From CAMFLJ01 sp965279255 (GTDB lineage: Bacteria > Actinomycetota > Acidimicrobiia > Acidimicrobiales > Acidimicrobilacustridaceae), in contig OZ257146.1 of the NCBI GenBank assembly GCA_965279255.1, forward strand, positions 1,240,001-1,304,000: a DNA stretch of 64,000 nt. The letters run 5' to 3'. This document shows, piece by piece, positions 45,230 through 56,449 of this stretch (position 1 is its first letter; the number at the start of each line of letters is the position of its first letter). Both the position numbers and the translations under genes were made by a program. The notes under the pieces are model-generated. The model worked only from the letters and a program-made list of their open reading frames with translations, did not search any database and was not told the DNA's origin.

Positions 45230-46995
45230 CAGACGAGCATCGACGGGACGAGCTCGCCCGTGGTGCCGTCGACCAGCCCCACGTCGGTGACGTGGGGACC
45301 GCCGAGGCAGGCCAGCGACGACACCAGGCACTGCAGGAGCGGCTGGGTCATGGCGCCCGGGAGCAGACCGATGTCGAGCGCGGCCTGCTGGGTGCGGCGC
45401 TGGGCCTCGGCGACCTCCGCCGCCGGCAGGGGCGAGAGGATCCCGGCGATGGGAAGCTCGATCATCGACACGACCTCGCCGCCGGTGGCCACGGCCACGC
45501 CGCCACCGGAGGCGATGACCGCGTTGGCGGCGACCGCCATGTCGACGGGGTCGACCCCGAAGACGATGAGGTTGTGCGTGTCGTGGGAGACGGTGGTGGC
45601 GACGGCCCCGGTCCAGTCGCCCCATCCGGCGAGCACCGCGGCGACAGGCGTGGCGGGCGCCCGGCCGTGGCGGTGGATGGCGAGCTGCAGGATGTGACCC
45701 GGCGGCACGCTGGCCACCTCGGCGGTGACGTCGATCGTGGTCTCGCCCCACTCGGTGACGGGCACGCCGACGATGGTGCGGATGCGGTGGGTGCCGTCGG
45801 CGACCCCGGGCAGGCGCAGCACCATGTCGTCGGCGAAGACCGGACCGATGCGCATCGTGTCGAGCGGCGGGGTGCACGGGCCCTCGACCACCGGGACGAG
45901 CATCTCGCCGCCGCTGGCCACGCGGCGGCCGTCGGTGAACACGTCGTCGACGATGATCTGCTCGAGGTCGGAGAGCACGACGAGGTCGGCCCGCCGACCG
46001 GCCCCGACGACGCCGAGGTCGTTGCGCTGGAGGCGGTAGGCCGCGTGCAGCGTGGCCAGGCGGATGGCCCTGACCGGCGCCATGCCGGCGGCGATCAGCC
46101 GCTTCAGCAGATGGTCGATCCCGCCGTCGGTGAGCAGGGTGAGGGCGAAGAGGTCGTCGGTGGCGGCGACCATGTTGACCGGCAGCTCGGGGAGGGCGTC
46201 GAGCTCGGCGACGATCAGCGGGATCAGGAAGTCGAGCATCCCGCGGAACTCCACCGTCATGCCCGAGCGGAGCTTCTCCATGACGTCGCCGTCGGTGAAG
46301 ATCTCGTGGTCGCTCTCGATGCCGGCGCACAGGTAGGCCTGCAGCTCCGGTCCGGTCAGCCCGGCGGCATGGCCGCTCACGAGCTTGCCGCTGGCGATCC
46401 CGGCGGCCACAACGTCGACCATGCGGCGGTCGCGGGTGAGCACGCCCATCATGTCCATGACCTCGGCGAGGCCGCCCACCTCGGGCCACGACAGCATCGT
46501 CTCGACCTCGGGGCCGTGGAGATCCGCGCCCGAGAGCTCGAGGCCGGGGATCGGCGGCACGCACGAGGGCGCCTGCACGATGAAGCGGATCGGGAGGCCC
46601 TTGGCCGCGTCGACCACGTAGCGGACGCCGTCGACGCCGGCGACGTTGGCCAGCTCGTGGGGGTCGCAGAAGATCGTGGTGGTGCCTCGCGGGCACACGG
46701 CCTCGGCGTACCCGCCGGGGGTGAGCATGGCGCTCTCGGTGTGCACGTGGAGGTCGAGGAAGCCCGGGGCCAGGAACCGGCCGGTGATGTCGAAGGCCTC
46801 GACCGCGTCGGAGCGGGCGCCGGGTGCGTGCACGCTGGCGATGAGCGGGCCCACCACGCCGACGTCGGCGGGGCGCAGCTCGCCGGTCGACACGTCGACC
46901 ACCGTGCCGCCCGCGAAGAGCAGGTCGAACGGGGCGAGGCCCTGGGCGGCGGCCATGGCGCGGGAACGGACTTCGGGGTCGACGGCGTCGTTCAC
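45229..46995 (-). CDS. ade: Adenine deaminase (Ade type)
   Basis: 588 residues, full length for the bacterial Ade amidohydrolase. Motifs: APGFLDLHVHTESAMLTP, CDPHELANVAG, SGHAAGLTG, ESDHEIFTDG and VSHDTHNLIVFG in the C-terminal domain. It converts adenine to hypoxanthine and ammonia, feeding the molybdenum hydroxylases. GTG at 46995, 45 bases after the Rieske stop in the same direction. Confidence 0.93.
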   Translation of the reverse strand: MNDAVDPEVRSRAMAAAQGLAPFDLLFAGGTVVDVSTGELRPADVGVVGPLIASVHAPGARSDAVEAFDITGRFLAPGFLDLHVHTESAMLTPGGYAEAVCPRGTTTIFCDPHELANVAGVDGVRYVVDAAKGLPIRFIVQAPSCVPPIPGLELSGADLHGPEVETMLSWPEVGGLAEVMDMMGVLTRDRRMVDVVAAGIASGKLVSGHAAGLTGPELQAYLCAGIESDHEIFTDGDVMEKLRSGMTVEFRGMLDFLIPLIVAELDALPELPVNMVAATDDLFALTLLTDGGIDHLLKRLIAAGMAPVRAIRLATLHAAYRLQRNDLGVVGAGRRADLVVLSDLEQIIVDDVFTDGRRVASGGEMLVPVVEGPCTPPLDTMRIGPVFADDMVLRLPGVADGTHRIRTIVGVPVTEWGETTIDVTAEVASVPPGHILQLAIHRHGRAPATPVAAVLAGWGDWTGAVATTVSHDTHNLIVFGVDPVDMAVAANAVIASGGGVAVATGGEVVSMIELPIAGILSPLPAAEVAEAQRRTQQAALDIGLLPGAMTQPLLQCLVSSLACLGGPHVTDVGLVDGTTGELVPSMLV

Positions 46996-47040
46996 GTCGG
47001 GGGCCTTTCGATCGGTGGAGCGGGGAGGGCGGTCAAGCGG

Positions 47041-48077
47041 TCAGGAGACCATGGCGGCGAGGAGGCGCCGCATCTCGACCGTGATCCGGTCGGCCCGCGT
47101 GTGGGCCTGGGCCGGGAGGTCGAGGGGAAGGCTCGTGGTGGGAAGGCGCTCGAGCATCCAGACGTCCTCGACGAGGACGCCGTACTCGTAGTCGCGCGCC
47201 CGGATGGCCGCAGGGTCGTCGGGGCTCGAGACGTCGTTGCGCAGCAGGGCGCAGAACACCCGGCTGTGGTCGGCGTCGACGGGGCTGGCCCAGAACAGGA
47301 TCGTGTTCTCCACGCCGGTGAGCGGCAGCTCGAGGCGCAGCCGCCCGGCGAACGGCACGGTGAACGTGTACTCCATGGTGCGGGGCTGCAGGAGGGGCCG
47401 CTCGCCGGTGGCGACGCCCGGGTCCTCCTTGTTCTCGACCACGTGGTCGTAGCGGACCTTCAGCGAGACGTCGTCGTGGGTGACCTCGTAGTCGCCGACG
47501 AAGGAGTCCTCTCCGGCGCCGAACGTGCCGGCGTGGATGAACGGGAAGTGGGTGAAGTCGAGGAAGTTGTCGAGCAGCTGGGCCCCGCCGCCCTTCACGG
47601 TGACCACTGGGAGCCACACGGGGACGATGTCGGGCTCGTCCCACTCGGGCACGGCGAGCATCGGCGGCTCGGTCTCGCCGGGCTCCAGGCAGACGAGGAC
47701 CATGCCGTAGGCCTCGCGCACGAGCGGTGCCGGCAGGTGCGCCTTCGGGGGCACGGTGGCCCCGGCGCCGAGGGCGGGGATGAACCGGCAGCCGCCGTCG
47801 GCCCCGAAGCGCCAGCCGTGGTACGGGCACTCGAGGTGGCCCTCGACGACCTTGCCCTCGCTGAGCGGGGCGTTGCGGTGCGGGCACATGTCGGGCAGCA
47901 CGGCGACGCCGTCGGCCAGACGGGCCACCACCAGCGAGCGACCGCAGACGATGACCCGGGTGGGCTCGTCGGTGATCTCGTCGACCAGGGCGACCGGGTG
48001 CCATTGGCGCAGCAGCGCCGGATGGTCGTTGGCGATGGACTTCCCGGTCACGGCGGTGCCCGGCGAGGTGAGGTCGG

Positions 48078-48081
<4 letters not shown>
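47041..48081 (-). CDS. Rieske non-haem iron oxygenase, second (in the hydroxylase operon)
   Basis: 346 residues. Rieske ligands CPHRNAP and CPYHGW; mononuclear iron motif DNFLDFTHFPFIHAG. ATG at 48081 overlaps the stop of the molybdenum hydroxylase large subunit (ATGA), so oxygenase and purine hydroxylase are translationally coupled. It is similar in size and layout to the 42910 protein. The coupling suggests that the two enzymes act on successive forms of one substrate. Confidence 0.92.
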
Positions 48082-50395
<2,314 letters not shown>

Positions 50396-50396
<1 letters not shown>

Positions 50397-50887
50397 CAGG
50401 AGACCTCCGCACCCGAACGGCGGCGCACGGCGACCCGCACGGCCTCGATCACACGGCCGTAGCCGGTGCAGCGACAGAGGTTGCCGGAGATGGCCTCTCT
50501 GATCTCGAGCTCGGACGGGGTGGCGTCGGTGCGGAGGAGGTCGTCGACCGCCATCACCAGGCCCGGGGTGCAGAAGCCGCACTGCACCGCTCCGGCGTCG
50601 ACGAACGCCTGCTGCACGTCGGAGAGCACGCCGTCGGCGGCCAGCGACTCGACGGTGGTGACCTCGGTGCCGACCGCCGAGGCGGCGAGGACCAGGCACG
50701 AGCACACCAGCCGGCCGTCGACGAGGATCGAGCAGGAACCGCATTCGCCCTGCTCACAGGCGTTCTTCGCGCCGGGGAGCCCGAGGCGCTCTCGGAGCAC
50801 GTAGAGGAGGCTCTCCCCGAGCCAGGCGCCGGCAACGTGGTGCTCGGTGCCGTTCACCGTCAGGTCGTAGGTCTCGGGAGCGGTCAT
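50396..50887 (-). CDS. Molybdenum hydroxylase 2Fe-2S subunit (cluster 2)
   Basis: 163 residues: CEQGECGSCSILVDG, CSCLVLA, CGFCTPGLVM and CRCTGY provide all eight cysteines for two 2Fe-2S clusters. ATG at 50887 overlaps the FAD-subunit stop (ATGA). Confidence 0.93.
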
Positions 50888-51726
50888 GCGGCGAACATCC
50901 TCGTGATGGCCCGGCGGGCGAGCACGCCCACGCAGTGGCGGCGGTAGTCGGCCGTGGCCCGGTGGTCGTCGATCGGGCGGGCGGCGGAGGCGACGAGGCC
51001 GCCGAACTCCGTCGCGTCGGCCTCGTCGATCCGTCCGGCGGCCCAGTCGATGCGGGTGGCGACCCACGCCTCGGCGTCGGGGGCTCGCAGCGGCACCGGG
51101 CCGACCGAGCCGAGCCCCACGCCGACCGTGCGGGCTTCGAGGTCGGCGACGGCGGCGAGCCCGGCGACCGAGATCACCATGGCGTTGCGGGGACCGACCT
51201 TCAGGTACTCCTGCGGGCCCCTGGCCACCGGGATGCTGACCGAGGCGATGAGCTCGGTGGCGTCGCGGGCGGTGCGCTTCGGTCCGATGCAGTACTCGGC
51301 GATCGGGAGGCTGCGTCGGCCGGTGACGCTGACCAGCTCGACCACCGCGTCGAGGGCGGCCAGCACCGGGAGGGTGTCGCCGGCGGGGGAGCCGGTGCCG
51401 AGGTTGCCCCCGACCGTGCCGGCGTTGCGGATCTGGGGGGAGCCCACCGTGCGGGCCGCCTGGGCCAGCGCCGGGGCCAGCTCGGCCACGGCGGGATCGG
51501 TGAGCTCGGTGTAGGTCACGCCGGCCCCGAGCACGAGGCGGTCGCCCTCGACGTGCCACCCCCTGAGCTCGGTCACCCGGGCCAGGGAGAGCACGGCCTC
51601 GGGACGGCGATGGCCGAAGTTGACCTCGACCATGAAGTCGGTGCCACCGGCGAGGACGTGGGCCTCGGGGTGGTCCGCCAGCTGGGCACAGGCCCGGTCG
51701 AGCGAGTCGGGGAGGAGGACGGTCAC
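50884..51726 (-). CDS. Molybdenum hydroxylase FAD subunit (cluster 2)
   Basis: 280 residues. FAD motifs VLAGGTDFMVEVNFG and IRNAGTVGGNLGTGSPAGD. First gene of the operon FAD, 2Fe-2S, Mo subunit, Rieske, adenine deaminase, P450. The GTG at 51726 was chosen because protein homology begins there (VTVLLPDSLDRA); the longer ORF to 51756 would place the operator palindrome inside the gene. Confidence 0.9.
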   Translation of the reverse strand: MTVLLPDSLDRACAQLADHPEAHVLAGGTDFMVEVNFGHRRPEAVLSLARVTELRGWHVEGDRLVLGAGVTYTELTDPAVAELAPALAQAARTVGSPQIRNAGTVGGNLGTGSPAGDTLPVLAALDAVVELVSVTGRRSLPIAEYCIGPKRTARDATELIASVSIPVARGPQEYLKVGPRNAMVISVAGLAAVADLEARTVGVGLGSVGPVPLRAPDAEAWVATRIDWAAGRIDEADATEFGGLVASAARPIDDHRATADYRRHCVGVLARRAITRMFAA

Positions 51727-51748
51727 GGCGGCGATTCTCGCAGAGCGA

Positions 51749-51765
51749 TTCAACAAATTGTTGAG
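51749..51765. promoter_or_regulatory. Purine-island operator, site 2
   Basis: TTCAACAAATTGTTGAG: TTCAAC at 51749-51754 and GTTGAG at 51760-51765 with 5-base spacing, 23-39 bases before the FAD-subunit start. One arm base deviates from the perfect TTCAAC-N5-GTTGAA. Confidence 0.75.
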
Positions 51766-51848
51766 AATCGCCCCCTTCGGCGGGTCATTTCACGCCGACG
51801 TAACCGACCTGTGCCCGACGCCCCACGGCAGCAACGCTCCGCCACCCA

Positions 51849-51898
51849 CCCCATGGCTCGTCTCGGCACGCTGGAGCGTGCCCGATCGAGCCATGGGG
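51849..51898. repeat. REP-like double-hairpin element, copy 3
   Basis: Outer stem CCCCATGGCTCG (51849-51860) pairs with 51887-51898; inner stem GCACGC/GCGTGC (51866-51871 with 51876-51881) around tgga. The same core as the pair near 17.8 kb, read in the opposite orientation. Confidence 0.8.
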
Positions 51899-51915
51899 GA
51901 GGGGCCGTGCTGCCG

Positions 51916-51959
51916 CGTGGCTCGTTTCGGCCCGCTGGAGCGTGCCCGATCGAGCCACG
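51916..51959. repeat. REP-like double-hairpin element, copy 4
   Basis: Outer stem CGTGGCTCG (51916-51924) with 51951-51959; the inner stem has one substitution (GCCCGC versus GCGTGC). Tandem with copy 3 and just after the stop of the 51965 deaminase gene, where it may also end transcription. Confidence 0.78.
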
Positions 51960-51964
51960 GAGGG

Positions 51965-53332
51965 TCAGGAGGGGGTGAGGGCCTCGCGGGCGCGGGCGGC
52001 GATCTCGTGGGGGTCGAAGCCGACGGGGTCACCGCCCTCGATCAGCACCCGGCCGGCCACCGCCACCAGGTCGGCCTGGCTCCCGAGCCCGGTGAGAACG
52101 AGCCCGGCGACCGGGTCGTGCACGCCGACGCGGTCGACGGCGGTCATGTCCCAGCCGGCGAGGTCGGCGGCGGCACCGACCTCGAGGCGCCCGATCTCGG
52201 GGCGACCCAGACAGTCGGCGGACCCGCGGGTGGCCGCGCCCAGGAGCTCCCGCGCCGACGGCCACCGCATCGGGTCGGGATCGGTCGACCGGTGGGCCAG
52301 CGCGGCGAGGCGCAGGTCGCCGAGGAGGTTGGCCCCGTCGTTGCTGCTCGAGCCCGTGGTGCCGAAGCCCACGGTGAGGCCGGCGTCGAACATCGCCCGG
52401 AGCGGGGCGAGCCCCCAGCCCATGCGCAGGTCGGGGGCCACCAGGTGGGCGACCGACACCCCGGCGGCCGCCATCTCGGGCAGCTCGGCGACCGGCACGT
52501 CGCACACGTGCGCCAGCCAGGTCTGAGGTCCGGCCCAGCCGTGCTCGACCAGGAACTCCCACGGGCTGGTGCCGTAGAGCGCCCGGCAGGCGTCGGTGTC
52601 GACGACCTCGTAGAGATGGGTGTGCAGGCGCACCTCGGGGTGGTCGGCCGCGAGGGCGGCGAGCTCGTCGAAGAGCTCGGGCCGGTCGGCGTGCACACCG
52701 CACGGGGCCAGGGCCACGCGGGTCATGGCGAACGGGGCCGGGTCGTGGTGGGCGGCGATGAGCTCGGCGCAGTGGCGCACGACCTCGTCGACGTCCTGCA
52801 GGACCGACGGCTCCGGCCCGAGGGTGAGGGTGCCGCGGGCGGCGGTGAGCCGGACGCCGAGGCCTTCGGCGGCGGCGATGGTGGCCTCGACGTAGGGGAG
52901 CGTGGCGCCGGCGGGGTGGAAGTAGTGCTGGTCGGCGACCGTGGTCTGCCCACCGAGGAGCGACTCGGTGAGCACGGCCGTGGCGACGGCGCCGACGGCG
53001 TCGGGGCCGAACGCCCCCGCCGAGAACTTGGCCCGCACCCGGGCGCCGAGGCCCGCCAGCCACGGCAGGATCTCGATGCGCTCGAGCTCGGGAACCGCAC
53101 GGAAGGCCCCCTGGTAGAGGTGCTGGTGGGCGTTGACCAGGCCGGGGAGCACCACCAGCCCACGGCCGTCGACCACCCGGTCGCCGGCCTCGGGGGCGAG
53201 GGCCTCGGCCACCCCCGGTCCGACCGCGGTGATGACGCCGTCGACGGCGACGAGGTCGCAGTCGAGGTGCTCGGTGCCGGCCTCGTCGAACGTGGCGAGG
53301 TGGTCGACGTGGCGGATGATGAGCCGGCTCAT
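51965..53332 (-). CDS. AtzB/8-oxoguanine-deaminase-like amidohydrolase with an altered metal-ligand position
   Basis: 455 residues. It has the N-terminal sandwich (LIIRHVDHLATF), the metal pair VLPGLVNAHQHLYQG, further histidines in RLHTHLYEVVD and SVAHLVAPDLRMGWG, and the last metal loop VGFGTTGSSSNDGANLL. In 8-oxoguanine deaminases this loop is GVDGSASND; the Asp that binds metal is Thr here. Either another residue replaces it, or the chemistry differs. ATG at 53332, 25 bases after the 53358 gene, forming a two-gene operon. Confidence 0.82.
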   Translation of the reverse strand: MSRLIIRHVDHLATFDEAGTEHLDCDLVAVDGVITAVGPGVAEALAPEAGDRVVDGRGLVVLPGLVNAHQHLYQGAFRAVPELERIEILPWLAGLGARVRAKFSAGAFGPDAVGAVATAVLTESLLGGQTTVADQHYFHPAGATLPYVEATIAAAEGLGVRLTAARGTLTLGPEPSVLQDVDEVVRHCAELIAAHHDPAPFAMTRVALAPCGVHADRPELFDELAALAADHPEVRLHTHLYEVVDTDACRALYGTSPWEFLVEHGWAGPQTWLAHVCDVPVAELPEMAAAGVSVAHLVAPDLRMGWGLAPLRAMFDAGLTVGFGTTGSSSNDGANLLGDLRLAALAHRSTDPDPMRWPSARELLGAATRGSADCLGRPEIGRLEVGAAADLAGWDMTAVDRVGVHDPVAGLVLTGLGSQADLVAVAGRVLIEGGDPVGFDPHEIAARAREALTPS

Positions 53333-53357
53333 GACCGTGCTACCGAGGCGGAGGCCG

Positions 53358-54704
53358 TCACTTGTCGGCGAGCACGGCGCGGCGGCGCTCGAAGAGCTCC
53401 TCGGCCGCGGCCTGGGCGGTGGCCATGACATCGGCCTCGTCGATGCGCAGCACCGATCCGCCGCCCACGACGTGGTGGCCGTCGACCCAGACGTCGTCGA
53501 CGTCGGCACCCGACGCCGAGAACACGAGGTGGGCAGGGACGTTGAAGTCGTCGCCGTGCAGGAGCGGCGTCATGTGGGGGCGCCGGAGGTCGACGGTGAC
53601 GATGTCGGCCCGCTTGCCGGGCTCGAGGCTGCCCGTCACGGTCTCGAGGGCGAGGGTGCGGGCCCCACCGATCGTCGCCATCTCGAGGATGTCCCACGGG
53701 TCGCCGACGGTGGGGTCGAGGGTGGTGACCTTCTGCAGCAGGGAGGCGAACTTCATCTCCTGCATGATGTCGACGTTGTTGTTCTCCTTCTCGCCGTCGC
53801 TGCCCAGGCCCACGTCGAGGCCGGCCCGGAGGAAGTCGCCGATGCGGGCGGGGCCCGACGACAGCTTCATGTTCGAGCAGGGGCAGTGGGCGACGGCCGT
53901 GCCGGTCTGGCGCATGAGCTCGATCTCGCGGTCGTCGAGCCAGACGCAGTGGGCCACGACGGTGCGCTCGGAGAGGATGCCCCGGTTGTAGAACTCCTCG
54001 ATGGGGCGCCGACCGAAGCGCTTGAGCGACTCCTGGACCTCCCAGATCGACTCGGACGAGTGGGTGTGCAGGCCCGTGTCGAACTCCTCGGCCATGGCCA
54101 TGGCGTCGCGGAAGCACTGGGGCGAGCAGTAGAGCAGGTGCTCCAGGCCCACCCAGGTGCGCACCCGGCCCTCGGAGGCGGTGCGGTGGCTCTCGAGCAG
54201 CCGGCGGTTGGTCTCGAGGGTCTCGAAGTAGTCGTAGCCCTCCTCGTCGGCGACGTAGGGGACGAGCGTGGCCCGGATGCCGAGCAGGTCGGCGACCTCG
54301 GCCGAGCCCTCCATGAAGCGCCACATGTCCATCACCGACGTGGTGCCGCCCCGGAGCGCCTCGGTGTAGCAGAGCAGTGATGCGGCCTTGGCGATCTCGG
54401 GGGTCATCGCCTTGTGGGCGGGATCGACGTAGGCCTCCAGCCAGTCCCACAGCGACATCGACTCGGCCGTGCCGCGCAGCAGGCCCGAGTGGAGGTGGCA
54501 GTTGTGCAGCCCCGGGATCACCGCGTGGCCCGAGGCGTCGACGATCTCGGCCCCCTCGGAGCGGGGGTCGGCGTCGAGGACCTCGACCGGCCCGACGGCG
54601 ACGATCGTGTCGCCCTCGACGAGCACCGAGCCCGGGTCGAACGAGACCCTGGGGCCGGTCATGGGGAGGACGATGCCGTTGCGGATGAGGATGCGGGTGG
54701 CCAT
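53358..54704 (-). CDS. MtaD/SsnA-type amidohydrolase (aminopurine or related deaminase)
   Basis: 448 residues. Metal motifs are canonical: VIPGLHNCHLHSG, GLHTHSSESIWE, VVAHCVWLDD and LGSDGEKENNNVD. Family members deaminate 5'-methylthioadenosine, S-adenosylhomocysteine, guanine or triazines. ATG at 54704, with operator site 3 only 11 bases upstream. First gene of an operon with the 51965 enzyme. Confidence 0.88.
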   Translation of the reverse strand: MATRILIRNGIVLPMTGPRVSFDPGSVLVEGDTIVAVGPVEVLDADPRSEGAEIVDASGHAVIPGLHNCHLHSGLLRGTAESMSLWDWLEAYVDPAHKAMTPEIAKAASLLCYTEALRGGTTSVMDMWRFMEGSAEVADLLGIRATLVPYVADEEGYDYFETLETNRRLLESHRTASEGRVRTWVGLEHLLYCSPQCFRDAMAMAEEFDTGLHTHSSESIWEVQESLKRFGRRPIEEFYNRGILSERTVVAHCVWLDDREIELMRQTGTAVAHCPCSNMKLSSGPARIGDFLRAGLDVGLGSDGEKENNNVDIMQEMKFASLLQKVTTLDPTVGDPWDILEMATIGGARTLALETVTGSLEPGKRADIVTVDLRRPHMTPLLHGDDFNVPAHLVFSASGADVDDVWVDGHHVVGGGSVLRIDEADVMATAQAAAEELFERRRAVLADK

Positions 54705-54714
54705 GGGCCCGAGG

Positions 54715-54733
54715 CTTCAACAAACTGTTGAAG
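54715..54733. promoter_or_regulatory. Purine-island operator, site 3
   Basis: CTTCAACAAACTGTTGAAG, a perfect 7-base inverted repeat with 5-base spacer, 11-29 bases before the 53358-54704 gene start. The position would block translation-proximal transcription, favouring a repressor. Confidence 0.75.
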
Positions 54734-54828
54734 CGGTCAACGACCCGGGGGCACACGTCACCCGGATTTCACACAGCGGCTCGCCGCGACGACGGACCGA
54801 CGCGGCCGGGCCCGGCCGCTCGGTCCGG

Positions 54829-55329
54829 CTACTCGGCCTTGTGGGCGTCGGACTCGTGGGGGTTCACCAACGCCGCCTTGGTCGACCAGGGGAAGTCGAT
54901 CCACTGATCGGTGTGGCGCCACACGTACTCGCAGTCGATCACCGAGATCGGCTTCTGGTAGAGCACGGCCGACCGGACCTCCCCGACCTGGGGCGTGACG
55001 TAGTCGCGCACGAGAGCGAGGGTGTGGCCGGTGTCGGCGACGTCGTCGGCGATGAGGACCTTCGCGCTCTCGAGGTCGACCAGGGTGAGCGGCGGCGGGA
55101 GGATCACCGGGAACTCGAGGCGCTCACCCATGCCCGTGTAGTACTCGACGTTCATGACGTGGAGGTTCTTCACGCCGAGGGCGTAGGCGAGGCTGCCGGC
55201 GATCAGCAGGCCACCCCTGGCGATGGAGAGGATCAGGTCGGGCTGGTATCCGTCGTCGGCGACCATGTCGGCCAGGGTCTTCGACGCCTCGCCGTACAGG
55301 GGCCACGTGAGAACTTCGAGCTCGCTCAT
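54829..55329 (-). CDS. Purine-type phosphoribosyltransferase
   Basis: 166 residues. The PRPP-binding loop is KVLIADDVADTGHTL, preceded by LILSIARGGLLIAG. The length and hood pattern match xanthine-guanine/hypoxanthine phosphoribosyltransferases (Gpt-like), which salvage free bases to nucleotides. ATG at 55329. It sits 95 bases upstream of operator site 3 in the same direction, so salvage and catabolism genes are adjacent. Divergent from the unknown gene at 55612. Confidence 0.87.
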   Translation of the reverse strand: MSELEVLTWPLYGEASKTLADMVADDGYQPDLILSIARGGLLIAGSLAYALGVKNLHVMNVEYYTGMGERLEFPVILPPPLTLVDLESAKVLIADDVADTGHTLALVRDYVTPQVGEVRSAVLYQKPISVIDCEYVWRHTDQWIDFPWSTKAALVNPHESDAHKAE

Positions 55330-55391
55330 CGCCGCCGAAGCTACACAATGCCTGCTCAGCTGCTGTGGGTCGGGCCCTGGGCGGGCGGCAG

Positions 55392-55440
55392 TGGGCCGAA
55401 TGACCTAGTCGTCTGCGCCGCGGAGTAGGCCGAATGGACT
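55392..55440. promoter_or_regulatory. Two copies of the GGCCGAATG palindrome in a divergent spacer
   Basis: TGGGCCGAATGACCTA (55392-55407) and TAGGCCGAATGGACTA (55425-55440) match the 23043 palindrome with two and one differences; the second extends to AGTAG...CTACT (55424-55443). The 282-base spacer (55330-55611) also has a CGGAGAG repeat at 55474, 55495 and 55509, and an AT-rich pocket (ggtacttaagtta) that could be a promoter. Confidence 0.45.
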
Positions 55441-55611
55441 ACTCGGAGGTCTGGAGATGGGTACCATCGGGTACGGAGAGAGGTACTTAAGTTACGGAGA
55501 GTGGTCTCCGGAGAGTGGTTCCACCGCCGGATGGAAGGACCGGGCGAGCGATCGGACCGTGCACCACCAGGGCAGCGAACGAGCAGCGACGACGGCAAGG
55601 ACGGTGACCCC

Positions 55612-56205
55612 ATGCAGGTTTTCGCAGTGGCGTGCAGCGAAGCGGCGGGACAGAAGGCGGGGGTGGTGCTCTACGCCCCGACCCTCGAACAGGCCTACGA
55701 GGCCACCGAAGAGGTGCTCCGGGAGCAGGTGGTCGCCGCCGGCGACCCGACACTGGCGTCGGCGTTCGGCGAGGCCCTCATCGACCTCCGTCACGAGGGG
55801 CCCCAGGACTACGGCTGGTGGGACGACGTCGACGGCTACGAGGTCTGGTACGGCCCGGTCACCGCAGCCGCGGCCGACGGTGTGGAGGCCGGTGAGCTCG
55901 CCCTGCTCGCATCGGTCACGGCCCGGGCGCCCGAGCTAGTCGCCGGTCACCGCCCGGTAGACCGCGACCAGGACCCGGCGCGCCTCGTCGCCGAGCCGCG
56001 GATCGGCGTCGATGGCGGCGGTGACGGTGGTGACCGGTCGTGCCTCGAGGGGCAGGTAGCCGAGCAGACGCGAGAGCGCTCCGGGCTTCGCGCCCAGTGC
56101 CGACTCGATGGCCCAGACCTTCGGGCGGGTCGGCTCGGTGTCGCCGTTCACCCACATCGTCACGGCGGAGGCCGTGTAGGGGCGGGCGCCCTCACCGAGC
56201 TCTAG
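55612..56205 (+). CDS. Small acidic protein of unknown function with an overlapping 3' tail
   Basis: 197 residues as written, 197 codons from ATG 55612. Residues 1-109 look like a compact soluble domain: VFAVACSEAAGQKAG, YAPTLEQAYEATEEVL and DYGWWDDVDGYEVWYGPV. From about residue 108 onward the sequence becomes Gly/Arg/Asp-rich and lies entirely on top of the antisense XRE gene (270-base overlap), so it looks like read-through. A +1 shift near 55930 would stop at the TAG at 55937-55939 and give a protein of about 109 residues. No family recognised. Confidence 0.6.
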   Translation: MQVFAVACSEAAGQKAGVVLYAPTLEQAYEATEEVLREQVVAAGDPTLASAFGEALIDLRHEGPQDYGWWDDVDGYEVWYGPVTAAAADGVEAGELALLASVTARAPELVAGHRPVDRDQDPARLVAEPRIGVDGGGDGGDRSCLEGQVAEQTRERSGLRAQCRLDGPDLRAGRLGVAVHPHRHGGGRVGAGALTEL

Positions 56206-56310
56206 GCGGGCGACCTCGGCGCCCAACCAGGCCCGGCTGCGCCCGAGGTCCTCGAGGCGCTGCCTGATCGCCCGCCCGAACGCCCGCCGTTCCTCGCTGC
56301 TCGCGTCCAT
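55936..56310 (-). CDS. XRE-like helix-turn-helix protein
   Basis: 124 residues. The N-terminal half is a Cro/CI-type HTH: FGRAIRQRLEDLGRSRAWLG then a longer loop and YTASAVTMWVNGDTEPTRPK as the recognition region, and ALGAKPGALSRLLGYLP after it. The C-terminal 35 residues are helical. A small DNA-binding regulator, target unknown; it may control the antisense-overlapping gene. ATG at 56310 (GTG at 56316 also possible). Confidence 0.78.
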   Translation of the reverse strand: MDASSEERRAFGRAIRQRLEDLGRSRAWLGAEVARLELGEGARPYTASAVTMWVNGDTEPTRPKVWAIESALGAKPGALSRLLGYLPLEARPVTTVTAAIDADPRLGDEARRVLVAVYRAVTGD

Positions 56311-56449
56311 CGCCACCCCGTGTCCCGCTCGCCGACCTCGGCACCGCGGGGTGCGACGCCGTCGCCTCCGCCCCGCACCTGCCCCCTGGCGTCTGACTAC
56401 CACACAACGTCATGCCGATGTCCTGAGAACCGGCTGGCGCCCGGGCGGG

